Program-made: the position numbers and the translations under genes
Shown here: positions 35,481 through 41,942 of the stretch, in pieces
Numbering within the stretch: the stretch's first letter is position 1
Layout of the letters: the number at the start of each line of letters is the position of its first letter
NCBI RefSeq assembly: GCF_001904615.1
Contig: NZ_MRBY01000027.1
Coordinates: 1 to 41,942 of the forward strand
Length of the DNA: 41,942 bases
DNA from: [Limnothrix rosea] IAM M-220
GTDB taxonomy: Bacteria > Cyanobacteriota > Cyanobacteriia > Cyanobacteriales > MRBY01
Reading direction: 5' to 3'
The notes under the pieces: generated by a model
What the model saw: the letters and a program-made list of their open reading frames with translations, nothing else
Told to the model about the DNA's origin: nothing
The model's database searches: none

Positions 35481-37205
35481 ATGAAAATTGCGATCGCCCA
35501 GTTAAACCCTACCATCGGAGATTTAGAGGGAAATGCCCGCCAAATTTTAGAAGCGGCAGAGATTGCGGCGATCGCCGGCTTTCGTCTTCTGTTGACACCT
35601 GAGCTTTCCCTTTGTGGCTATCCCCCACGGGATCTCCTCACGCAAATGGACTTTGTGGCGCGGATGCAGGAAGAGCTAAAAATACTAGCCGCAAAAACTC
35701 CCCCCACTATTGCCGTATTAGTTGGTCTGGCTACGGTCAATGAACAGGCGATCGCCAATGGCGAAAAACCCCTCCACAACAGCATCGCCCTCATTGATAA
35801 AGGCGAAGTCCAGCGCATTTTCCATAAACAGCTACTACCCACCTACGATGTCTTTGACGAAGACCGCTACTTTGAGGCGGGTAAACTTTCCAATTGGTTT
35901 TATCTTTATCCCAGCGCCGACCAAACCAAACTAAATCCGCCGATTCCCGTCAAAATTGGGGTGACAATCTGCGAAGATCTCTGGAATGACGATTCCTTTT
36001 GGGGTAAACGCAACTACGAAGTTAATCCCCTAGAGCAGCTCGCTGACGAAGAAGTTGATCTCATCGTTAACCTGTCTGCTTCGCCTTACACCATCGCCAA
36101 ACAACGATTGCGGGAAGGGATGCTACACCATGCCGCTTGGCGCTACCAAATCCCAATTATTTACGCGAACCAAATCGGCGGCAACGATGATTTAATTTTC
36201 GACGGCGGTAGTGTGGCCTTCAATACCCACGGCAAAATTGTCTGCCGTGCCCCCAGCTTTAAAGCTGCGCTAATGGCTCTGGAATTTAACCAGTCTCTCC
36301 ACGACATTAGCTGCCTCAAAAAGCCCTTATCCAATCAATTTCACCAAACGATTACGCCGGAATTTGAATGTGATGAAGCGGAGGTCTACTATGCCCTTGT
36401 TTTAGGGTTACGGGACTATGTTTGGAAATGTGGCTTTAGCAAGGTGGTACTGGGTTTAAGTGGTGGTATTGATTCGGCTTTAGTGGCGGCGATCGCCGCC
36501 GATGCCCTTGGTGCCAACAATGTGCTGGGGGTGCTGATGCCGTCGCCCTTTAGTTCAGAGCATTCTGTTACTGACGCGATCGCCCTCGCCGAAAACTTAG
36601 AAATCAACCATAAAACGATTCCCATCACAACGGGTATGGGAGCGTTTGATCAAATGCTGGAGCCATTATTTGCCGACACTGAATTTGGGGTCGCTGAGGA
36701 AAATCTTCAGTCCCGCATTCGCGGTAATCTCCTGATGGCGATCGCCAATAAGTTTGGCTATTTGCTCCTTTCTACGGGCAACAAATCAGAGATGGCAGTT
36801 GGCTACTGCACCCTCTATGGCGATATGAATGGTGGTCTGGCGGTTATTGCCGATGTGCCTAAAACCCTAGTTTTCAAACTATGTCATTGGCTGAATCGCG
36901 ACCAAGAAATTATTCCAGAGAATGTGATTACCAAGCCTCCCAGTGCGGAGCTGCGACCTGACCAAGTGGATCAAGATTCCCTGCCGCCCTACGATACGCT
37001 CGACGATATTTTGCGGCGGATTATCCACCAAAATCAATCCACCCCCGATCTCATTCAGGCAGGACATGACCCGAAAATTATTGAACAAGTTTTTAAACTC
37101 TTACATCGCACTGAGTTTAAACGTCGTCAGGCGGCTCCGGGTTTAAAAATTACTGACCGCGCTTTTGGTACTGGTTGGCGTATGCCGATCGCCTCCCGTT
37201 GGTAG
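35481..37205 (+). CDS. nadE: Glutamine-dependent NAD+ synthetase
   Basis: The 574-residue protein joins a nitrilase-type glutaminase domain (1 to about 270) with an NAD synthetase domain (about 290-574). The glutaminase triad is E41 (TPELSLCGYPPRD), K117 (HKQLLPTYDVFDE) and C164 (GVTICEDLWND). The synthetase P-loop is LGLSGGIDSAL (325-335). It amidates nicotinate adenine dinucleotide to NAD+ using ATP and glutamine-derived ammonia passed through an internal channel. Motifs and length are normal. It follows the methyltransferase gene with an 11-bp gap. The stop codon touches a heptamer tandem repeat. Confidence 0.97.
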   Translation: MKIAIAQLNPTIGDLEGNARQILEAAEIAAIAGFRLLLTPELSLCGYPPRDLLTQMDFVARMQEELKILAAKTPPTIAVLVGLATVNEQAIANGEKPLHNSIALIDKGEVQRIFHKQLLPTYDVFDEDRYFEAGKLSNWFYLYPSADQTKLNPPIPVKIGVTICEDLWNDDSFWGKRNYEVNPLEQLADEEVDLIVNLSASPYTIAKQRLREGMLHHAAWRYQIPIIYANQIGGNDDLIFDGGSVAFNTHGKIVCRAPSFKAALMALEFNQSLHDISCLKKPLSNQFHQTITPEFECDEAEVYYALVLGLRDYVWKCGFSKVVLGLSGGIDSALVAAIAADALGANNVLGVLMPSPFSSEHSVTDAIALAENLEINHKTIPITTGMGAFDQMLEPLFADTEFGVAEENLQSRIRGNLLMAIANKFGYLLLSTGNKSEMAVGYCTLYGDMNGGLAVIADVPKTLVFKLCHWLNRDQEIIPENVITKPPSAELRPDQVDQDSLPPYDTLDDILRRIIHQNQSTPDLIQAGHDPKIIEQVFKLLHRTEFKRRQAAPGLKITDRAFGTGWRMPIASRW

Positions 37206-37273
37206 TTATCAGTTATCAGTGAACAGTTATCAGTTATCAGTGAACAGATATCAGTTATCAGTTATCAGTAAAT
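37204..37273 (+). repeat. Heptamer tandem repeat (STRR type)
   Basis: Ten consecutive 7-bp units are visible: AGTTATC twice, AGTGAAC, AGTTATC twice, AGTGAAC, AGATATC, AGTTATC twice, then AGTAAAT. There is a higher 21-bp order (two AGTTATC plus one AGTGAAC). Short tandemly repeated heptamers are a known cyanobacterial class. It overlaps the last bases of nadE and fills the spacer to the convergent sfsA. Confidence 0.93.
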
Positions 37274-37280
37274 TGGCTTT

Positions 37281-38030
37281 TTAATCATTGGGTTCGGTTG
37301 CTTGCCAAGGGGCAACGCCCAAATATTGGATGCCTTCTGGTGTGATCTTGAAACGACAGGGTAAAATTTCGACTCCAGCGGCGATCGCCTCGCGGAATAA
37401 ATCACCATATTTTTTGTCGCGGCTGTCCCCCGGCACAAAATGGTCGCAATCACTGCGATTAATGAAATACAGCATGACTGCTTTCGACTCGGGCAAAATA
37501 TCGATTAATTCCTGTAAATGTTTTTGGCCGCGGGTCGTTTCTGTATCGGGAAATAGCGCGAGTGACCCTTTTGCCCAAGTTGTATTTTTTACTTCCACAT
37601 AGATTGACGGTTGCCCATCACGGCTCAAGAGGAAATCAATGCGGCTCTTATTTTCTTTGCCATATTTCACCTCTGAACGAATCTCATCATAGCGACCGGC
37701 TAACTCTGGAATTAGTCGTTCGGCGAGCATCGTTTTAATCACGCGATTCGGCAATGTGGTATTCACGCCCACCCAAGTGGGTTGCTGATCTCCTAATCGC
37801 ACCATTTCCCAAGTGTAGGCGAGCTTCCGCTTGGGGTTATCACTTTTTGAGACCATCACCGGTGCACCCACTTCACAGATAATGCCCGTCATCGGCCCCG
37901 TATTCGGGCAGTGGGCAACAATAATTTCGCCGGAGTCTAGTTCAATATCAGCAAAAAAGCGTTTATAGCGTTTAAGAAATTTACCTGAAATGAGGGGAGG
38001 ATAGCGATAAACAAAGGAATCGGCAGACAT
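37281..38030 (-). CDS. sfsA: SfsA family protein (DNA/RNA nuclease-like)
   Basis: With the start at 38030 the product is 249 residues; an ATG at 38063 would add eleven that lack family likeness. The N-terminal OB-type part has FLKRYKRFFADIELDSGE and AHCPNTGPM; the C-terminal part has SRIDFLLS and YVEVKNTTW, the PD-(D/E)XK-type catalytic motif of SfsA, then FPDTETTRGQKHLQEL. SfsA was first described in E. coli as a sugar fermentation stimulator and is now annotated as a nucleic-acid-binding nuclease. The role in cyanobacteria is unknown. It converges on nadE. Confidence 0.9.
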   Translation of the reverse strand: MSADSFVYRYPPLISGKFLKRYKRFFADIELDSGEIIVAHCPNTGPMTGIICEVGAPVMVSKSDNPKRKLAYTWEMVRLGDQQPTWVGVNTTLPNRVIKTMLAERLIPELAGRYDEIRSEVKYGKENKSRIDFLLSRDGQPSIYVEVKNTTWAKGSLALFPDTETTRGQKHLQELIDILPESKAVMLYFINRSDCDHFVPGDSRDKKYGDLFREAIAAGVEILPCRFKITPEGIQYLGVAPWQATEPND

Positions 38031-38106
38031 ACATTCTTTAATAAAAGAGCCGTCTACCACCATACAGAAAAAATCTTTTTAAGAGGTGACTTATTTAAAA
38101 GGTGAT

Positions 38107-38700
38107 TTAGAGGCGATATTGATCGTCTGTCCAGTCATGTACGGAAGAAGTGTAGCGTCCATAGTCATTTTCAGCTAAAAGTTGCTCAATGCGACGGTCA
38201 ACAATACCCCGTTCTGCGGTGCGTTTCAAGGCTTTGGCGATCGCCAACTGAAGATTATCCCAGTTTAGCTGGGGTAACTCAGGATCAAGGAGATGGCTAC
38301 GTCGTAGTAACTCTTCTAATTTAATCAAGGCACTTTCTGCCGTTTGGTAGCGAGGATCGCGGTCGGGGGGCAGTGGTGTGGAGCTGCGTAACGGATCTCT
38401 CTGTACAGCTGCTAAGGCTTGACGTACCGATGTTGCAACTTCTTGTTTGAGCTTCACCTGACCCTTGGCTGCCTGTCTTTCCCTACCCTGTTCACTAGAA
38501 GCATAGAGGGGTGGCAAACGATTTAAGGCAAAGGTCGCCACCTCAGCAACATCAATATATTTCACCAGCTTCGCAGGCATCTTCTGCATTTGACGCTGAA
38601 TCTCTTGGTGCACCAAAGTTTCCATAATATTTTGGTAGGCACGAAGATTACCTTTGCCGGGGGAAGAGTTTTTGAGTGGACTCATGGTGAATTCAGACAA
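38107..38700 (-). CDS. ComFB-domain protein (late competence family)
   Basis: The 197-residue protein carries a ComFB domain at about 22-75: YQNIMETLVHQEIQRQMQKM, KYIDVAEVATFALNRLPPLY and the conserved ending ASSEQG. The C-terminal 110 residues are helical, with a Pro-rich linker (about 108-116), and are not part of the domain. Cyanobacterial ComFB proteins (named CdgR in one study, from memory) have been reported to bind cyclic di-GMP and affect cell size and other traits, so a second-messenger receptor role is plausible here. The first Met is in-frame with a second at residue 6; either could be the start. It is 77 bp from the sfsA start on the same strand. Confidence 0.85.
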   Translation of the reverse strand: MSEFTMSPLKNSSPGKGNLRAYQNIMETLVHQEIQRQMQKMPAKLVKYIDVAEVATFALNRLPPLYASSEQGRERQAAKGQVKLKQEVATSVRQALAAVQRDPLRSSTPLPPDRDPRYQTAESALIKLEELLRRSHLLDPELPQLNWDNLQLAIAKALKRTAERGIVDRRIEQLLAENDYGRYTSSVHDWTDDQYRL

Positions 38701-38877
38701 AGAAGATGTTTAATAGCGAAAACGCACTGTCTTGAAGTCTTTTAGCAAAAATAAACACAAATACTATGGAATTTACAGATGCCAGACTTATCCTTTCTAT
38801 CTTACTGCGCTTATTTATGAATTCAGCAGACTATCGGTAGAAAACAGCATGTTTGGTTAATATTCATCTACATTTGG

Positions 38878-39525
38878 CTATATTTTCTGAGCCACAACGG
38901 CATAAAAGGGATCACGGTTCCCCATGCCCAATATCTGCAAAATGTTGTTGAGCTGCGGTGGTTTGGCGATCGCCTGGGGGTCACCAAAGCCTTCTATACT
39001 AGTGAAATAGCGCTTTACTAGACGAATATGATCCGAGTCAGAGCTATCTCGCCACGCGGCGATCGCCTTTTGATAAAACATCCGATTAGAGAAACTAACA
39101 ATACATAGGCCTCCCGGTGTCAGGATCCGCTGGATTTCAGAAAAAATCGCCTCCGGGTACTGTAAATACTGCACAGAGACCGCAATCAAGACCGCATCAA
39201 AACTTTGATCTTCAAGGGGAAGCTGCGGATTATCATTGAGATTTTGAACAAAAAAATGGTCTAAGCGTGGATTCTTTGCCAGCTCTTCTTCATTCATGCC
39301 ATGGCCTGCCACATGGGCAAAGCTCATATCAGGCAAATGGGACACCCAGCTACTCATGAGATCTAGCACTCGACTGTCCGGCGTTAACAGTTCACCATAG
39401 AGCGATGTGAGTTGTTCGATAAAACCATCGTCGACATGGGTGACCAACCGTGGATAATCATAAAATAATAGGTCGTCACTTTGGTCTAGTTTTTGACGTT
39501 GCTCAGGTGCAAGAATCATCGGCAA
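38878..39525 (-). CDS. Methyltransferase-domain protein with atypical motif I
   Basis: The 215-residue protein fits the Methyltransf_11 group by its later motifs (QSFDAVLIAVSVQYL near 108-122 and RILTPGGLCIVSFSNRM near 133-149). The SAM motif I region is RVLDLMSSWVSHLP rather than the usual GxGxG; this DLMSSW variant is shared by a recognisable family in cyanobacteria and plants, so it is probably functional, but SAM binding is not certain. The substrate is unknown. It is divergent from the PP2C gene across 70 bp. Confidence 0.75.
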   Translation of the reverse strand: MPMILAPEQRQKLDQSDDLLFYDYPRLVTHVDDGFIEQLTSLYGELLTPDSRVLDLMSSWVSHLPDMSFAHVAGHGMNEEELAKNPRLDHFFVQNLNDNPQLPLEDQSFDAVLIAVSVQYLQYPEAIFSEIQRILTPGGLCIVSFSNRMFYQKAIAAWRDSSDSDHIRLVKRYFTSIEGFGDPQAIAKPPQLNNILQILGMGNRDPFYAVVAQKI

Positions 39526-39595
39526 TGAAGTACAAAGAATACGTTAAATTGGTCATAATCAGGACACCAAATTATCTGCCCCATCAGGCACACAC

Positions 39596-41854
39596 ATGGA
39601 TATTTCTAAGGTAACGATTTCTTGCACGAAAAGCGACTGTCTAGGTATTGCATCTCTTCACCAATCCCACTGTGCAGACTGCCAAACACCCGTGCTAAAG
39701 CGTTATCTCCGTCTCCTTGCTGCTCCGGAATCCTTACCCAAAGCCCAAACATTATTAGGCGATCGCTACTGGGTTACCCATGACCCTAGTATTGTGCTCG
39801 ATACCCAGCCCCAAAGCTCTCCAGCCGTTACGGATCAGCTACCACCAGAGATTGAAAGTTATTTAAAACTATCGACCCATTTGCTCCATTGCCCGCGGGT
39901 CTTTGGTTTAACAGCTAAGGAAAAAGGCTATTGGCTCCTTGAGTATCCGTCCATCCCCCTTGCCCCTAACGGTTTACCCCAACATCCCCAGCTATTTCCC
40001 CCGGTGACGGAGGCATGGCGATCGGCGGAGCCTCTCCAACAACTTAATTGGCTCTCACAAATGGCGGCCATGCTACCGAGTTTTCTTGAACAAGGGGCAA
40101 TTAGCACTTTTTATGATCTTGCCCATTTGGGTGTTAATGGCGGTGTCATTCAAATACGAGCACTTTCGTTTACTCAAAAAAAGCACATTGATTTTCAAAC
40201 AATTGCCCAGATATGGCAACGGCTTTTAGACAAAACTGACAAGAGCATTCATAGCTTTTGTCAGCGCCTTGCTCAGGATCTCAGTCAGGGGAAAATTACC
40301 AATCCACAACAGTTGCAAGGGATTTTAGCGGCGGGGATCACCGCACTGGGGCGATCGCACTATAAATATCAGTACAGCCTTTATACCCAAACGGATTCGG
40401 GGCCAACCCGCGACCATAATGAGGATGCTTGCTTTCCAGAGTCCGGCAAGGTCCACCATAATTTTCCGCTGGCGATCGTCTGTGATGGTATCGGCGGCCA
40501 TGACAAAGGCGAAGTCGCCTCAGAAATTGCCATCAAAACCCTAGAGCAAGAACTTTCAAAACAGCTTGATGCCCTAACGCCAGCTTTAATTACAGAGGCT
40601 GTTTATGCGGCCAATGATGCCATTGCTGCCGCCAATGACTCCGAACAACGCCGTGAACGGGAACGGATGGGCACAACGGTCGTTTTGGCATTAATCAACA
40701 AGCCCCATATTCATTTCAGTCATGTGGGTGATTCTCGTATCTATCGCATTACCCCCAACAGCTGCCATCAAGTCACCTATGATGATGATCTCGGTTCCCG
40801 GGAAGTTCGTCTGGGTTATGCTCTCTATCAAGATGCCCTTGCCTATCCTTCTGCAGGGGCGCTTGTGCAGGCTCTGGGCATGAGTCCTTCGCGATCGCTA
40901 CACCCTACGACACAAACTTTTCCCATCGACTGCGATACGGTTTATTTACTTTGTTCTGATGGCCTTAGTGATTATGACAAGGTCGACCAATACTGGCAGA
41001 CAGACATTGCGCCTCTGCTTCTGGGCCACAAGAAAATTAGTGATGTGGGTGAACAATTAATCAAGATCGCCAACACAAAGAATGGCCATGATAATGCGAC
41101 TATTGCTCTAGTACATATCCAGCTCAAGCGGCAAGCGGCAGCTCCCATTACTTTTCCTGAGTACTTTGACCCTACTCTGGCTGACAATTTGACGAATAAT
41201 CTGATGGCCACAGAGTTACCGCCGGCGACCACAGCGGCTGCCGCTCCGCCCCAGACTAGACCTTCTGTCACGCCACCGCCTCGCCGCAAACAAACCAATT
41301 GGGTGTTGTTAATTATTGGTTTGCTAGGGGTTACGGGCATTGGGTTATTGTCCTATAACATGTGGCGACGGCTGCAAAGTGCCGATATTGTGTCACCGCC
41401 AGCGCCGGAAACGCCCATTATCGAACCACAACCGATCCCGGATGAACCCATCGAAACGCCTACTATCATGATTCCAGATCCTGAAATGCCAGAAATGGAA
41501 ACTGTCGCTGATGCCTTGACGAAAAATCAAATTGTACGATTACAGGCTGATGCGCCGATTATTGCGGCCTATACACCTCAGGCGATCGCCGACCTTGATG
41601 AACCAACCGTCTGGATTCCGGGGGGCAGTATTATCCAAATCGCACAGGTCAATGTTGATGGGGATTTACTGATAGAGGTTTGTTTACTCGGTGATCAAAC
41701 GCCACCAGAGACAGGCATTGGTGTGTTAGCTGCTGGTAATCGCGGTTGGAGCAAAGCAGCCCAAGTTGAAACGCAACAGGAAGCTAATTTTATTGTGACA
41801 CCGGAGGTTGAAGCCCTCTGCCAAAGGGATGCTACCCCCCCTCCAGCGAATTAA
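39596..41854 (+). CDS. PP2C-type protein phosphatase with N-terminal zinc ribbon and membrane anchor
   Basis: The 752-residue protein starts with a four-Cys zinc-ribbon (C10, C15, C26, C29). Residues about 52-250 look like a degenerate protein-kinase fold (LLGDRYWV start; LSQMAAMLPSFLEQGA-FYDLAHLGVNGGVIQI in the place of the catalytic loop) without the HRD or DFG motifs; this is inference. The PP2C domain (about 258-510) is complete: RDHNED (272-277), CDGIGGHDKGE (296-306), GTTVVLALI, HVGDSRIYRI, LCSDGLSD and HDNATIALV, supplying the metal-binding aspartates. A Pro/Ala linker leads to one transmembrane helix (about 565-585), a Pro-rich stretch and a C-terminal beta domain. It should remove phosphate from Ser/Thr proteins at the inner face of the membrane. 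Confidence 0.88.
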   Translation: MDISKVTISCTKSDCLGIASLHQSHCADCQTPVLKRYLRLLAAPESLPKAQTLLGDRYWVTHDPSIVLDTQPQSSPAVTDQLPPEIESYLKLSTHLLHCPRVFGLTAKEKGYWLLEYPSIPLAPNGLPQHPQLFPPVTEAWRSAEPLQQLNWLSQMAAMLPSFLEQGAISTFYDLAHLGVNGGVIQIRALSFTQKKHIDFQTIAQIWQRLLDKTDKSIHSFCQRLAQDLSQGKITNPQQLQGILAAGITALGRSHYKYQYSLYTQTDSGPTRDHNEDACFPESGKVHHNFPLAIVCDGIGGHDKGEVASEIAIKTLEQELSKQLDALTPALITEAVYAANDAIAAANDSEQRRERERMGTTVVLALINKPHIHFSHVGDSRIYRITPNSCHQVTYDDDLGSREVRLGYALYQDALAYPSAGALVQALGMSPSRSLHPTTQTFPIDCDTVYLLCSDGLSDYDKVDQYWQTDIAPLLLGHKKISDVGEQLIKIANTKNGHDNATIALVHIQLKRQAAAPITFPEYFDPTLADNLTNNLMATELPPATTAAAAPPQTRPSVTPPPRRKQTNWVLLIIGLLGVTGIGLLSYNMWRRLQSADIVSPPAPETPIIEPQPIPDEPIETPTIMIPDPEMPEMETVADALTKNQIVRLQADAPIIAAYTPQAIADLDEPTVWIPGGSIIQIAQVNVDGDLLIEVCLLGDQTPPETGIGVLAAGNRGWSKAAQVETQQEANFIVTPEVEALCQRDATPPPAN

Positions 41855-41887
41855 CTTCCCTCACGCTTTTTTTCACTGGGCTTAAGC

Positions 41888-41942
41888 TAACGTCAGTTAT
41901 GGATAAGCATGTAGCCAAAATTCTCTAGAGAAAAAGAGACAC
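41888..41942 (-). repeat. Dispersed ~200-bp repeat element, copy 5 (partial, cut by window end)
   Basis: It begins TAACGTCAGTTATGGATAAG and continues through CATGTAGCCAAAATTCTC and TAGAGAAAAAGAGACAC, as in copy 2 and the reverse of copies 3 and 4. It is cut off 55 bases in. It lies about 30 bp past the PP2C stop and in the same orientation as copy 1. Confidence 0.9.

Noticed and set aside
37204-37273. CRISPR array
   Set aside because: The units are contiguous heptamers with no spacers and no cas genes nearby; this is a short tandem repeat.

Overview
The window is chromosomal DNA from a cyanobacterium. It carries psbV (the cytochrome c-550 subunit of photosystem II), a homogentisate phytyltransferase, a Rep27/LPA1-like photosystem II factor, a plastid-lipid-associated (fibrillin) protein, a ComFB-type protein, and very frequent copies of the HIP1 octamer GCGATCGC, often extended to GGCGATCGCC. 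The genus cannot be fixed from the sequence alone. The first 56 and last 55 bases are opposite ends of one dispersed repeat element, which suggests the window is a draft-assembly contig broken at repeats.

Layout. 0-7 kb: a secreted DUF928 protein, then a glycosyltransferase and a MidA-type methyltransferase on the minus strand, diverging from a large fusion of an Amt ammonium channel with a histidine kinase, which overlaps a tocopherol-pathway prenyltransferase. 7-10.5 kb: sirohydrochlorin chelatase, then psbV between inverted copies of the repeat element, then a small Rep27-like protein. 10.5-16.5 kb: an RseP-like protease, a divergent RND efflux pair (adaptor and pump) and tRNA-Ser(GCU). 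16.5-24.3 kb: a coiled-coil protein, polyphosphate kinase, a TPR protein translationally coupled to an LptF/LptG-type permease, and a hybrid histidine kinase with two receiver domains. 24.5-29.2 kb: a Ski2/Mtr4-like RNA helicase, two coupled small hypothetical genes, an isolated urease beta subunit and a ROK sugar kinase. 29.2-31.3 kb: a HIP1-free two-gene island. 31.5-42 kb: proB, a fibrillin, the SRP RNA gene, a secreted hypothetical protein, two methyltransferases, nadE, sfsA, a ComFB-like protein, and a PP2C phosphatase with an N-terminal zinc ribbon and a possible pseudokinase domain.

Most interesting parts. (1) The minus-strand island 29224-31325 encodes a PD-(D/E)XK nuclease-like domain (HsdR_N type) fused to a ParA/MinD-type ATPase, coupled through TAATG to a protein with a degenerate ParB-like N-terminal domain and a C-terminal Rho_N/SAP-like domain. 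It lies between housekeeping genes and lacks HIP1, so it looks acquired. It is the best candidate here for an undescribed, possibly defensive, system. (2) A family of ~200-bp elements without a coding gene has imperfect terminal inverted repeats. There are six copies or partial copies, including a diverged one joined head to tail to a typical one and a pair that brackets psbV in inverted orientation. (3) The Amt-kinase fusion keeps the twin-histidine pore residues and a complete kinase, so it may be a transporter-derived ammonium sensor.
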